Shown here piece after piece: positions 49,473 through 62,289 of a stretch of DNA of 64,000 nt (positions are counted from its first letter, which is position 1; each line of letters starts with the position of its first letter). The notes below the pieces were generated by a model. That model did not search any database and was not told the DNA's origin. It worked only from the letters and a program-made list of their open reading frames with translations. Made by a program: the position numbers and the translations under genes. The stretch comes from Absidia repens. Its lineage: Eukaryota; Mucoromycota; Mucoromycetes; Mucorales; Cunninghamellaceae. The DNA is taken from positions 620,001 through 684,000 of the forward strand of contig MCGE01000007.1 in NCBI GenBank assembly GCA_002105175.1, given 5' to 3'.

Positions 49473-49725
49473 ATGGGAAACATTGTATCGTGTATTAGTG
49501 GGTTATTCCACTCTATCATCAGCTTTGTCGAAACGATATTGTCCACGATTCTCGGTAAGGATAAATTCGTTGATCTGACATCGGGTCAAAGGGTGCTAAT
49601 GCTTTTTTTTTTTTTCTTTTTTTTTGAAAATAGGATTTTGCCGTGCGGTTATTTCTGGAATTGCCAATTTTTTCAGAAATATAGTCAACTCCATTGCTAG
49701 TCTTTTCAGTTGTAGGTGTTGCTAA
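49473..49725 (+). CDS. 57-residue N-myristoylated, Cys-rich-tail protein
   Basis: Exons 49473-49554 and 49634-49725 (79-nt intron, phase 1) give 57 residues. The protein begins MGNIVSC, a textbook N-myristoylation site with a palmitoylatable Cys7. It continues with an amphipathic I/F/V-rich stretch (ISGLFHSIISFVETILSTIL) and ends in CRCC, a second likely lipidation cluster. The splice join is unique and fits the amphipathic pattern on both sides. It resembles small membrane-adhering MGxxxSC proteins I associate with other fungal genomes, but I know of no described function. The TATA box and coding preference favour a real gene. It is followed at 49736 by unexplained sequence. Confidence 0.6.
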
Positions 49726-50176
49726 CAACGATGGGAGTGAATCATGCAGTTGCTCCCGCCGTCATATGCATAGATACAACATTTTTGTGGTTTTAGAAAT
49801 AGCGGGCTGTGAAAAATATTTCTTTTCTTGTTTTTTTTCCTACCTTTTCTTTTTCGTTTCCTTTCCTCCTACTTTGAAATGACTATCTTTACTTTTATTA
49901 CTTTATAGTTTAATAAAAATATATATTCTTATTTATTATCTCGCTTGCTCGGACTTCGGCTTTATAAAATATATGAAGTCAACTGGACTATTCCAAATCG
50001 GTAGGTTCAAACAATCATAAGAGTATGGGAAGACCTGGGAAAACAAAGACATGTGGGTATATATGCTACCAACTGTCATATACCTGATGTGCTATGTATT
50101 CAAGAAAAGCTACGTATACTCACTAAATGTTTACCGTTTGTTGTTGTTGATTTTTTTAGAAAATAACGATGCTACT
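49726..50176. other. Intergenic region upstream of PAS kinase
   Basis: 3' region of the small lipid-anchored gene (AATAAA about 49913), then AT-rich DNA. A TTTTTTTAG acceptor-like site at about 50151-50159 just before the PAS kinase ATG hints at a 5' untranslated-region intron or an upstream coding exon that I cannot resolve. Confidence 0.4.
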
Positions 50177-53100
50177 ATGAAAATCAATACGTAAGTTGGG
50201 AATTTATCGCAGTTTAGCACTTCTGGAAACGCTCTCTTTTTGGTTTTCATCAACTGACTCATTTATTCTTCATTCTTTTGGCTTTTTAGTGATACCCGCT
50301 ATAGCCTAGATGGTGGTAGATCAACATTCGATTCTCATGGTTTTGTTCGGTACCGTGAAAACAGCGTGTCATCTGATCTTGGGACAAGCTTAGGCGGTGG
50401 CAACTGCAGCAACAGTGACAACAATTTGGGTCTGACTGGAGCCCCTAACGAAGATGATATTGCCAAATTCTGCGAGGAATCCAATTACAGCTATAGTTTT
50501 GCAACGATACTTGGGATGAAAAGGCTCTCTTATATTCGGCGGAGAAGCTGTGAACGAAACTTGGATTGTCTACGGATCATACGCAGTAATTTGGATGGAC
50601 TGGATTCTGGCCGTAGATTTTCCCAACCTGATATGGGCGTGATGGACAAGCAGCGATCACCATATGAATTCTTGTCTCGTCAGCAATGTTATACTTCCAA
50701 GTCAAAGCACAAGGCTCGGCATCAACATTTCCATGTCCTTACTGATCACAACAATACTGGTGGCTTTATTGAACACGGCAGGACAGATGAAAATAATTTA
50801 CACACCGGCAGCTGTGGTTTTGGTGATACTGATTCAAAAAACACATACTCATCTCTTCCGGCATCGCCTATTTTTTGGGACTACGATCGCGAACATGAAA
50901 TTAGCATCCCTGAAGAAAACGAAAGTCAACCGACATTGCCGCACGACAAGGATAACCAGCAACATTCAAGCACTATCCTCCATCCTCTATCTTGCCAAGC
51001 AATAACAATTTCACCATCAACAGCGACTCGACATTATTCTCACAACGATGAAGCATTAACAACAACATTGGTGGGTAAATCAAGTGGTGGTGATTCAAAG
51101 TCTTTGTCCAGCAATGATACCAGTAGCACCGGCAGCAATGTAGATATCAACAATATCACGATTTCGGCGCCAAACCACAACGCTTCTTGTGCACCAAGGT
51201 ACCTCCGGGCATTACACACACCAACTCGTTTCCTACCTCAACAACAGGCGATCTTAACCACCGATGCTGATGGAAATCTACTACTTTTTAATGATATTGC
51301 GTGTCTCTGCTTGGGTATTGACAAATCATACATTGGACAACCTATATTCAGCAAATTTGGTGGCTCAGCGCAACGCATGGTATCTCATCGGTTACGGGAA
51401 CGAAAACAACAACTTCAGAGAAACTCCCTTGTACTTGAACATCAACAACCATACATGGGTCAAATGGGCATTGTTTTAATGTGTGGCGTCATTGTAAGTA
51501 TTTTATTTTTCATTATGTATCATCCCTTGAAGCAAAACATCTCCGCATCAAACTCAACCCAATCCTCCCCTTTTTTCACGAACATTGTTCATTTAATAAT
51601 TAGATACCAATTATTAAAACCAAAGGACAAAAATCTGCTGCCTCACTTTGGCTGAAAGAAAAATGGAACCAAGATCAAAGTCGCTTTGTTTATTTATGGA
51701 TATTCGAGGAAATTTTTGAAAGTCGATTGACTTTGACCATTGACATCAAGGTAATTAAAAAAAAAAAAAAAAACAGGAGAGAAAGGAGAAATCAACAAAA
51801 TTCTTATTTAATTGTTGATAACTTACTTTTTTTTTCTTGTTTTTCTCTTTTATTCTCCCTTTCTTTCTTCCATTTTTCAATTTTTAGGGTATGATTCAAG
51901 ATACAACTTTGGCTACCATTCAAGACATTTACGGTTATCAAAGGCAGGAAGTTATTGGACAACCCATCAACAAGATTTTACCAGCTCTGGACATCGAATC
52001 AAATGATACTCAAGAGCAGGTGAACAAAAATCGATTTTATGCTAGTCGGTCAAAGAATGGCAAGTATTTTCCATCCATGGTACAATTACAAGACAGCGAA
52101 TTGCAAATCACCTCATTACCTACTATATCTGGCTTGATTACGGTCCATCAAAGTGGAATGGTGCAAAGTATGAATCCAGTCCCTGCTAAATACCTGTTTG
52201 GATACAAGACTAAGGGTGTGGTGGAAACAATGCATATTGATGACCTGCTACCTCAGTTTATGACACTGGTGAATCTACTCAGACAACAGCATCTTCTTCG
52301 TCATAATCGCATGGTTACTTTTGAAGAATGTTTGGACATTTTGCACAAATCATCAACAAATTCCATGACGCCAACAACAACAACAACAAGCATCACAGCT
52401 ATACATCGTGATGGAAGCCGATTCGATGTTGAACTTCAAATACGTTGGGTCGAAAGTGCCGATGAAAATCTTTACAGCGTATGGATTACCTACGATCGGG
52501 TTAACTCTTTGACACCGCATACAGACGATGAAATACCAGACAAAACAGCAAAAAGGACTTTATCAGAAAATCAGCCGTCATCAAATCAACATTCAGCAAC
52601 ATCAGCAATGTCGACTACATGCCCAAATATTTTTACAACGAATGCTAATATCACTAGTTCAACAACGGCAAATGAAACAAAGGACACCGAATTTTATCCG
52701 AAGTGTGGAACGATTCAGCAAAATATCAATAGCAATAGTCGACCTATGTATAATAACGGCAAAGAATACAAGCACCACCATCAGCATCAGCAGCAGCAGC
52801 AGCAGGAACAGCTATTGAAACAAACCTCTAACCGTTTTGAAAGTTTTGGATCTGTCCCTAAAGAAAAGGCTCTTTTCCCTGATATGCAAAGCGACTCATC
52901 ACCAACACAATCGTTTATGGGCCCATCGTCGATATTATTTCCAGAATTTGATGACTATGTGGTTATAGATTCATTGGGTGAAGGCACATATGGCGCTGTC
53001 AAACTCGTATATTTGAAATCTGATCCTTCTCAGGTAATAAAATGCTAAATTAAATATCCGCAACAAACACACCTAGCTAAATTGCATTTTTTATCATAGG

Positions 53101-53246
53101 AATTCGTGATCAAGGCTATTATGAAGTCACGTATTATTATCGACTCTTGGGTACGAGATAGAAAACATGGATCTATACCAACCGAGGTGCATATTTTGCT
53201 CAAATTACAACAACATCTGCACGTGAACTGTCCTCAGCTCGGTAAG

Positions 53247-53277
<31 letters not shown>

Positions 53278-53988
53278 TGGCAAGGGTAATAACACAGACT
53301 AATGTAAATTCGGCATGTGTTTAGTGACATTTTTTGAGGACGATGACAACTACTATACAGTGACAAAGCTACATGGCGATGGGATGGATTTATTTGACTA
53401 CACTGAATTGAACGACGAAATGACAGAAGGCCAAGTACGACATATCTTCCATCAGGTGGCAGCCGCAGTACAGCATTTACACCACCTGCGAATTGTCCAT
53501 CGGGATATCAAGGACGAGAATATTTTATTGAATGAACATGGTATTGTCCAGCTGATAGATTTTGGAAGCGCAGCTTATTACCGGGAAGGACGACTCTTCG
53601 ATACTTTTAGTGGTACACTTGATCACAGCTCACCCGAAGCTCTGAATGGAACACCGTACGCAGGTCCGCCGCAAGATATGTGGAGTCTGGGGATTCTTTT
53701 ATACACTCTAATTTATAGGGAAACACCTTTTTATTCGGTCGATGATATTATGGAACGGAATCTTCAACTGCCTTACATTCCATATCCAGGTAAGGCAAAT
53801 ATAAATATCAGGTAAAGTGGGGCTATTGTTGACTTCTTTTCTTCTTCTTTTTTGGGGCGGGATGATGTCATTTAGAAAAGGCAAATGGACCCGTTGGCTT
53901 GTTATGTAAGCTATTGGATAGGGATGTCAATAAGAGGCCTACTATTGATCAAGTCATGCAAGATCCTTGGCTCCAAAACGGTGCTTGA
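50177..53988 (+). CDS. PAS domain-containing Ser/Thr kinase (PASK/Psk1-like)
   Basis: Exons 50177-50190, 50290-51493, 51604-51750, 51888-53033, 53100-53241, 53325-53789 and 53876-53988 give 1076 residues. PAS kinases sense metabolic state and direct glucose to wall or glycogen by phosphorylating UDP-glucose pyrophosphorylase and translation factors. PAS segments are recognisable in AILTTDADGNLLLFNDIA (about residues 315-345) and TTLATIQDIYGYQRQEVIGQ (start of exon 4), with a third candidate at SGLITVHQSGMVQSM. The kinase domain (about 811-1076) is complete: GEGTYGAVKLV, K842, HRDIKDEN (D945), DFGSAA (D963) and a SGTLDHSSPEAL activation segment. The C-terminus is truncated directly after the kinase, as in the family. 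An acceptor-like TTTTTTTAG precedes the ATG, so an untranslated or additional upstream exon is possible. A His/Gln-rich repeat sits at about 52770-52810. Confidence 0.9.
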
Positions 53989-54640
53989 TGTAGGGTTTTG
54001 TTAGTTTAGAGTATTTTTCATTTCTTTATCATATTCCCCTGTAGTTTAGTCCCTTTATATTTATTGTTTCCCTTTTTTTTTTTTTTTGTATATATTGATT
54101 GAATGAGTAATAAAGAAAACAGGGTCATCTGACATGATTTGTAGTTTTTACTCACTACACTGTTTATACATGTGTTTTTGAAATAAGGGTGGGTGGGATA
54201 AATGAAAAAGGTTGTTCGTGACACACATTAAAAAAAAAGGCTCTAGATTAGAGCATTTGTGGGACATCTCTGATGATAGCTTTTATTTTACTTTGGTGCT
54301 TTCTCATTACACAAGTAGCTGACCGATTTATTAATAGTCAAGGTGTTCACAGTCGGAATATATAAAGATTGATTGGCGATGGTTATTACTTAGAACTTTT
54401 GTCCGTAGTATACCCGTAGTGTATTGTTTTTCAAGAGCCGTCACAGCCAATTTCTGGGACCCAAGGATTTAGGATTTAAGACGACTGCAACACGTGAGAA
54501 GTTTATGTGCGGTCTTTCTTATTAACGTGAAAGTCAGCTTCTCTTCTTTCTTCTCTCTCTCTCTTTCTCTTTCGCTTTTTCGTTTCCCTTGTCTTTTTAT
54601 TATCAATACCTTTCTCACAATTATATATATATTTTTGATA
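53989..54640. other. Intergenic region between the PAS kinase and arrestin genes
   Basis: PAS kinase 3' untranslated region with AATAAA (about 54109) and a downstream CT-rich stretch (CTTCTCTCTCTCTCTTTCTC, about 54551) in the probable promoter of the arrestin gene. No gene seen. Confidence 0.4.
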
Positions 54641-56124
54641 ATGGTATTCTCAGGGCCAGAATTAAACATAAATCTCGAAAGCGACCACCTAGTAATGCAT
54701 GGTAGAGCCAATGAATCATCGGGCTGCGTTTTAAGGGGCGTGTTAAATATCCATCTCAAACAATCTATGAAAATCAAATCTGTCACCTTAATATTTTCAG
54801 GTACCATTCAGACAAGCTGGAAACAACGTAAGTATTTCTTTAAATATTCATTGATGCTACATGCCAGTGTTTGTGCGAGTTGAAACACCGACAAAAATAA
54901 AAAATAAACTCATTTCTTCCGTTTCATTTTTGATTTTACTACAACGACAAAGCAACTGGAAATGGACATGAACGTCGTATACAACAGGAACGGTCATTAA
55001 TTACTCACCGATGGCCATTTATTTCACCAACATACGATAAAACTCATGTACTCACAGCAGGCGATCATACTTATGATTTTGAACTACCGTTAACGGGTGA
55101 CCTTCCAGAAACTGGCAACGTAGCTAATTATTACAATGTCCACTACCAACTCGAAGCAATCATTCAGCGTTCCCACTTTTTACCTAACTACGAATGCCAA
55201 CGGGTTGTTTATGTTACCCGTCAACTGAACTCAACTCCGTCTTATTCTTCTTTGATCGAACCCATCTCAGTGGATAATCAATGGTCCAACAAACTGTATT
55301 ATGATATCTCTATCCCGTCCAAGCTCTTCCATCATGGCGATGTTATTCCTGTTGCGATCAACTTCATTCCTCTTGTCCGTGGCCTGAAAATTAGTCACCT
55401 GAATTGCACCTTCAAGGAGTATGCTACGTGTGGACCCGTTGATGGCTTGTTTGATGGTCGATCCAAGTCTCATTCAAAAATATTGTATTATACCCGCAAC
55501 AATCAACCAGCAAAGGGTAAAGTCACCGACTCATCTGATAGCAATGGAAATCCAGTAACCACCTCGAACGACGACGACGATAATGGGGCACCATGGTGTT
55601 TGAACTTGGCGGTTCCGATTCCGAAGGCTTTGGATGAGATACAATGCGACACGAGTGGTGGTGTGGTACATATCCGTCATCAGCTCAAATTTGTCCTCAC
55701 TATGGCAAGACGAAGTGGTCGCCTTACGGAACTACATGCTGTCCTGCCAATTATTATTCAAGCAAAACCAAATGGACTTCTCCCCACTTATAATCAGTGC
55801 GATGGCAATCAGACATACCCTTACGATCCTGCTCTTATGGTCAGATTATTAAGGCGCAATCAACAACAACAACAACAAAATCACATCAGTCGATCACCTC
55901 AGGAAGATGAGATGCAGCAACCGTCATCATCGATAGATCACACAGCATTAGCAACAACCTCCATACAAGCATCACAGTCAAATGAAATTACCAGCAATTT
56001 AGATAATCATCCCTCTCATCATAGTATTTTATCATCATCTTCTCATTCCCCTTTAGCATCAGACAATCCCCCTATTTCATCCGCATCTAGATTACCAACA
56101 TATGATGAAGTACACTGCCACTGA
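54641..56124 (+). CDS. Alpha-arrestin (Rod1/Art-like ubiquitin-ligase adaptor)
   Basis: Exons 54641-54827 and 54953-56124 give 452 residues. Alpha-arrestins bring Rsp5-type ubiquitin ligases to membrane transporters. Arrestin-N strands: LNINLESDHLVMHGRANES, then LNIHLKQSMKIKSVTLIFSG and a WPFISPTYDKTHVLTAGDHTY core. The arrestin-C region includes YDISIPSKLFHHGDVIPVAI. A disordered Ser/Gln/Asp-rich tail ends in LPTYDEV, close to a PPxY/LPxY WW-binding motif, with a second LLPTY in mid-protein. The start is the ATG at 54641; an upstream in-frame stretch has no ATG. A CT-rich tract about 90 bp upstream suggests the promoter. Substrate transporter is unknown. Confidence 0.8.
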
Positions 56125-59113
56125 TTCTGCCGTTTTGTTTACACCAATCAATAAAATAGTTATTCCTGTACTTTGTTATGTTTTTTTTTTCTTTTCTTTT
56201 TTCTTTTTTTTTTCTTTCTTTTTTTTTTTTTTGATGTATACAGCCCATAAACAGGTGCGAATCAGGACAAACGGCGACATGCCTGCGAAAGTAATGTTGG
56301 AAAAGAATTTCAAACGGCTAGTGTCGCTAATGAACAAGAAAAAAAAAATTACTAATTGCTTTTATTTTATCATTATTTTAGACTGACTTCAAATCCAAAT
56401 CAATAAAGAATATCTTGTAGTCACCATGCCGCGTCATTTTTTCAATCAATAGTCAGGAAGACGATGCTATATTTGATTTTTGAAGACTGTCCATTATCAA
56501 GGTAATATTATATATTGAGTTGATTTATGAATGGAAGACTAATTTAAGTACTTTCATTAAACTTGACAAAATAATAGATAGTATTCTACGTTTACATTAC
56601 AAATATACTGTATTAGATATTTGCACTTCATATCATTATTTAGCTATAGTCCCCAACCTCGCTATATATTATCTCTATTATATATATATTATATATACAA
56701 TAAATATTATACTATTTTACATGATTGATTCTTGTGTCTATTTATTTGTACTTTTATTTGCAGTACTTGCGGCATGGTCATAAGCGGCGTTTGCATTCTT
56801 AACTCCTGGAATTTGACAGCTACTTATTTTGGGAAATGCTGCGGGGAAAACAGTCTCGCAGGAGTAGCGGTATTTTAATGCAATTTACTCTGACAAGATG
56901 ACGAGAGGATTTTGATGATGGATGGTCCAAAGTCATCGATAAGATAAAGGGGTATGGGAAATTTTGGGGCACTCTATTTTTTTTTTTTTTTGGCCTATGG
57001 AGTGTTAGAGGATTATACGCAAACGAGGACCTCGACGTTTCAATGAACCTTTCAAGCGGTGAATGGCTTTTAATACGGTATAAAAGGTATATAGCGTCAT
57101 TTTACTGGGGCAAAAAATTACCATGTTTTTCGATTTTCATTTTCAAAACTCGAAATTTCACAGTTGGAAATTGGGGAACCGAAAGGGGATATCTTCTGGT
57201 TGTTTAAACTTTGACAAAATGGTCAATATTCTCCAACTAGTAGACCTATTGACTTCTATTATTATTATTTTTAATGAAAGATAATAAAAATACAATCATT
57301 TTTTGTATAAATACCACCCCCCTCAAAAAAAAAAACTGTTTCTAGCACAATAACAAGCAATTCATATTCCTAGCCAAAATTTAAAAAAGTGTTGACTAAC
57401 AATAGCCATTTTCCCAATGCCGTCATCAGGAAGACCTTAAATACAGGAAAATTTACTGTAAAACACAAAATCGGCTAACAAAATACCCATCGCAGAACCC
57501 GCGCTAGTAACCCACATCAAAACACACTACAAGAGATCCATTGTATGTAGCGTGAGGGAGACAATATAAAGGAACTATTTAAAACCAAATATAATATACT
57601 GCTCAAAACATTAGAAAGACTAAAAGGACATTTGTCATTGAAACACGAGAACGGTCTACACTAATGAAAAGGTGATGAGAGTAAAAACTAAATTTATTTC
57701 ACGAGGCAAGAAGGAGACTAATGGAATATTTTTCATTGAAGCAGATAAAACGAGACATATTTTATTTGAAACTATGTACTAAGCTAATGAAGACAACAAA
57801 AACCAACTAATGATGCCCTCAGATCCTAGATCCAAAATGAAAGGGTATCCCATGCATGTTGTAATCCCTGATCTGAAACCCCTCTAAAACTAGTCCTAAC
57901 ACTAATCGAAGATCACTATAACTTATAGAGGCTACAATGATGAAGTAATGGGAAGAAAGAGAGACGAAAAAAATAAACACTAGGAGGAAATAAATATTCA
58001 CGTAGGCGGAATTTAAAATATTTTCATACATCTCTGCGGGAGATTTATATTTTCTTGATGGAAATGTTTCAAGTTGACATACAATTATCATCTTAATGCA
58101 CTACATATTAGAATCAAATCCCTTCAATCTTCAAATATTGGCATTCAATTTATTTGGTATGGTCTAGAAAAAAATGCTATGTATTCTACAGTGAGTGACA
58201 AACTATTATATAGAAAAAAGGTATCCACTAAACTAAGCCAATTTGTTCTATAATGAGTTCAAAATCATCATTAGAGGCGAAGCACCATATTGATGTTGTC
58301 GAATGGTGGTAACTTTCATAACGAGAAGAGAATTACCGTGTCAGTAGTGTTGCATAGTGTTGACTATTATAAAAAAAGCCAAAAATCGTGGGGTTTCCTT
58401 TTTTGTAAACGATTACATTCCTCAGGAAAAGAGAAAGGACTTCCAAATGGAAATTTCGGCTAAATGTTTGAGAGTCATTGGCAAATCAAGTACGATAGAC
58501 GTGTGATATGAGGTTGCTGGGTAAACCTGGCTCACTCATGAACGGTACAGATCATCATCATAATCAATCAATCTGTCAACTGTATTGACCAGAATCACAA
58601 ACAGTTTCACAAAAACAGTAGAAATGCTTAATGTAAAGCAACACAATGGTGGTTTGACTGCCATTGAGTATTCAATATGCCAATGTTTTTTATTTTATTT
58701 TTTATAGTGATACAAAAAAAAAACGTAGTTACAAAAAAAAACAAAGGCATTGATTGATTGGACAACGTGATGTATATGTATATGTATGGCATGTTTGTGG
58801 GGGAAGGGGCAAAAGAATAAAAAATAAAAATAAAAATACGAGTGCCGCTTGAAAAATTACAATTCACCCCCCAAAGCGAGTTGTTTTTTTTTTCTTTCTA
58901 TCCTATCTTGTTTCTTGTTCATCCTTTTATTATATTATTATCTTACTTCCGTTCGATTAATAGAAAAAGGGTGCTTATCCTTTGGATTCAATTCTCTTCA
59001 AATACACATACATACACATAGATTCTTTTCCTTTCTTTACTTCTGTGTATTTTGGTGGTATACATGGGCTTTATAGATCTTGATCACCCTTCTCTACTTA
59101 TCTATTCAATGCT
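56125..59113. other. Gene-poor interval with repeat copy
   Basis: 3' end of the arrestin gene (AATAAA about 56149), T-rich DNA, a (TA)n stretch at about 56675-56715 and the repeat copy. The plus-strand sequence just before 59114 has T-rich promoter-like features for the cyclin gene. No other gene seen. Confidence 0.4.
57480..58060 (-). repeat. Dispersed non-coding repeat copy
   Basis: Diverged core AATGAAAGGGTATCCCATGC (about 57836), preceded by two modules with ATTGAAGCA and followed by the CTCTAAAACTAGTCCTAACACTAA block and a B-box-like GGCGGAATTTAA head (reverse). Boundaries approximate; it is one of the more decayed copies. Confidence 0.6.
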
Positions 59114-60157
59114 ATGGCGACATCAATAGACACTAGTAAACAAACAACGTCGACTCTTACCAGCATTCAAGTGCCTGAATATTTCTACGCTGTAGATATC
59201 AACTACCTTACCCACATGATAGGTAAAAAACGCTTTGACTTTTATCTTTTTTTTTTTTTTCTTTTTCCATTCGCCTGAACAATGACTACATTGCTGAATA
59301 CTAATCGGTCCTTTTTATGTATAATATAATTATTAGCTGATATGCTTGAACGACTCATCTCTCACAATGATTTGATTCCATTGACCTCCAGTAATCTCAC
59401 ACGGTTCCATTCAAGAATACCTCCGAATATTACCCTATCCGACTACTTGCGACGTATCATCAAATTCACCTCCATTGAAAAATCATGCTTATTGATCATC
59501 CTTATTTATATCGACCGTGTCTGTGAACGTCATCCTCAATTCACCATATCTTCACTTACGGTCCATCGATTTTTGATTACAGCCGTCACCCTCTCTGCAA
59601 AAGCGTTATCTGATTCATACTGCACCAACTCTCATTATGCTCGGATTGGCGGTATCTCCACTCAGGAGTTGAATGCCTTGGAATTGGAATTTTTGACTTT
59701 GATTGACTGGCGTTTGACTTCCACTGGTGTCATCTTGCAACAATACTATGCTAATTTGGTGGAACAACATCCTTGTTATCAACGTATTATTATCGATCCA
59801 TTACCGCCACTTACAACTGCTACAGTAACAGGTGTTGATCATCGCAATCAGCACAATACGATATTACCAACATTAAATGCAACAAGGAAGCGACGTCGAA
59901 GACGAAGCAGCGCGAAAAGCACGATCAGTAGTTTATCGGAAGGATCAGGGGATGTTGGGCTAAAACTGGATGAGATGGGACATGTGCGCGACATTACTGA
60001 CAACGACAATGATAGTATGGACAACAATGAGGGTAACAACAATACCGATGACGACGACGACACAATTGATACCGCTCAAGATGAAATTGAAGCGCGGCGT
60101 ATCTGGGCTCACTTTGACCAGCTCTCTGACACTGACTGGATACCTTATATAGCATAG
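59114..60157 (+). CDS. Pho80-like cyclin
   Basis: Exons 59114-59222 and 59337-60157 (phase 1) give 309 residues. Pho80-family cyclins partner Pho85-type CDKs in phosphate, glycogen and polarity control. The cyclin box runs about residues 36-150: TSSNLTRFHSRIPPNITLSD, DYLRRIIKFT, SCLLIILIYIDRVC, SSLTVHRFLITAVTLSAKAL and LELEFLTLIDWRLTST. SLTVHRFLITAVTLSAK is the Pho80 signature. A basic linker (KRRRRRSS) and a strongly acidic Asp/Asn tail follow; the tail ends in WIPYIA. Sub-family (Pcl6/7 versus Pho80) is not decided. AATAAA near 60397. Confidence 0.85.
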
Positions 60158-61148
60158 TAAATCGACCTTTCTTCACCTTTATTTCTATTATATTATACTT
60201 TACTTAGTTTTCCTTTATATCTACTATTTTCTTATTATTTTATTGTATTATTTTATTCTCTCTCTTGAACACCCATCCCTCCTCATTTTTGACACTCTCA
60301 ACGTATTATATATTCGCTGACACTCTCCCTTTTTATACTGAACGTTGATTTCGTTCTTTCATTTCTGTACTATTGTCTTTTTTAAAATGTAAATAATAAA
60401 AATCTATTTATTTGTTTATTTGGCTTCTCTTTCGTGGCTTTTATTGATCAGTTGCATGGAAGAAATGTGAAATGGAGAAGGAAACTAAAGTGTTGTGGTG
60501 GTTTATTTCTAGTATAAACTAATACACGAAAATAAAATTCCTTGCGGAATCATGATTTGATTATTTTTACTATTTTCGCTATAACGTTGAAGTCTTTTAT
60601 GCTTGATTATCGTGCTAGAAAAAATGTCGATAATTATCCAACAAAAAAAAAAAAAAAAAAAAAAAATAATAACGTTTCACAATGGCACAAAGACTCAATG
60701 AACAAATATATAACACTTGATGATACGTAAAAAAAAAAAAAAACATAGGAAGGGTTTTTGGGACAAAATATACTAACTGCAAAAGACAAGGTTTTTATTA
60801 TTGATAAGAGAATTTCAGATATAAATAAGAAGGAAGGTAAACTAATGAGGGAAAGTACAACAATCAATGGTGACAGTATTTCAGCTACAGGAATGTAAAC
60901 TAATAAACGAATGTAAACCTATTTGCGATGGTAAATAAAAGGAATGCTGGTAGTGGCAACGGGACAAGACGATGAATGAGAATAATTATAATAATAAAAG
61001 AAGCAAATTAAGGTAAAGAGGGGGAGAGAGAGAAATAAATGACGATGTTGAGTAAAAAAAAAAATAAACCCACAGTCGTAATCGAGGTTGATTTAAAACC
61101 CCGCGTCATTTACTTTAAGATATACCTCTCGATTCTACAATCAGCAAA
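60158..61148. other. Intergenic region between the cyclin gene and tRNA-Arg
   Basis: 3' end of the cyclin gene, an A24 run (60642-60665) and an A14 run (60729-60742), and AT-rich DNA. No gene seen. Confidence 0.4.
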
Positions 61149-61222
61149 GGGACTATGGCCCAATTGGACAAGGCGTCTGACTACGAATCAGGAGATTCCA
61201 GGTTCGACCCCTGGTAGTCTCA
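61149..61222 (+). tRNA. tRNA-Arg (anticodon ACG)
   Basis: Acceptor stem GGGACTA pairs with TAGTCTC (one G-T pair). The A box TGGCCCAATTGG, anticodon stem TCTGA/TCAGG with loop CTACGAA, and the T arm CCAGG-TTCGACC-CCTGG are all present. No intron. A run of T residues follows within 15 nt (CTTTTTG), a Pol III terminator. The anticodon is ACG (read as ICG). Confidence 0.95.
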
Positions 61223-62280
61223 TTCTTTGCTTTTTGCTTCGTTTTACTCTTTTGTGGCTTGTCAGATAATGTCCAGACTGGTTTGTAGTGTTACTCTTTT
61301 TGCTGTAGTAACTTGTGTTACGGCTAATTTTAATTATCAGGTCGTAACTGGAAATTGTTTTTGTAGGTTTTTATTTTTTATAGAGTGAGCACCAGAACTT
61401 TTTAGGATTAAGTTCAACCGATTGTAGCTTCAAAGGCTTAAAGATAATATAGGACTAGACTTGAAAGTCCAAGAGAGGATGTATTATTTTCAATGAAAAT
61501 AATAAGGTCAATAAAATAAGTCGTGACTTAGATCAAGTCAAAAAAAATAAAGTGAAGCGAGATTCAAACTCAGCTGCCAAAAATATATAATAAAAGTATT
61601 CCGAAGTGTGGAATAATAGGTAGCCAACAAGTTGGGAGGTTTAAAAAAACCTTTATAATAAATTTATTTGAAAAATAAAAAAAGAAGATGGTCGGAGGCA
61701 AGAGGTGGTTCGAATGTATGGGTGGTTCAGGATTATGTTTTATTCAGAGCATGGTTGGTTCAAAGCCATGGGTGGTTTAGGGTCATCCTTGCTCACCAAG
61801 AGCCCAGTCGATGATCTCTTGAGAGTGGCCCCGGGCTGATCCTCGACAGTACTGTTTTTTTAGCTTTTATATTTTTTATGAATTCAATATGTTGCTTTAA
61901 TTATCCTTGGATAGAGCTTTATAGGTGTTAGAGCTTGAAAAATAAAAATAAAATTGTCAAGGATTAGAGTGATATTTTGTAAGAGTAGTGAGCGTCAGAA
62001 CTTTTTAGAAATATAGAAGCAAGATGTGGAAGTTCGTCCAGGAACAATTATTTCTTTTGAGTAAAAGCTCTGGCGCTCCGCTGGAGCTTTTGGATATCTT
62101 CCGATTTATTGGGTGTCAGAGTTTTTTATTGAAGTGTAGGTTCTGATGGGGTGGGATTAGAGTCTCGTCATATCACATTATGGTGGGCAGTCCCCTTGGG
62201 GGGGGGCCGACCGTCGTGCTCAGCGCTCGTTAATTGTCCGTGTTGAAAAAGAGATATAGGATAGTGTTTAGTTGTGAAAA
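61223..62280. other. Repeat-like debris next to the tRNA
   Basis: No gene. Three copies of a GTGAGC..CAGAACTTTTTAG-type motif (about 61384, 61987, 62108), four imperfect units around TGGGTGGTTCAGG (about 61690-61790), a hairpin AAAAGCTC...GAGCTTTT (about 62064-62092) and a G9 run at about 62199. The minus strand has a short GC-rich open stretch (about 61757-61853) with no recognised family. It may be a decayed retroelement inserted near the tRNA. Confidence 0.4.
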
Positions 62281-62289
62281 AAAAAAGTC

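Noticed and set aside
50664..51005. Second plus-strand ORF inside PAS kinase exon 2
   Set aside because: Shadow frame of the PAS kinase coding sequence.
54494..54640. Upstream extension of the arrestin ORF
   Set aside because: Starts with a non-ATG codon and covers the CT-rich promoter stretch; the arrestin strand begins right after the ATG at 54641.
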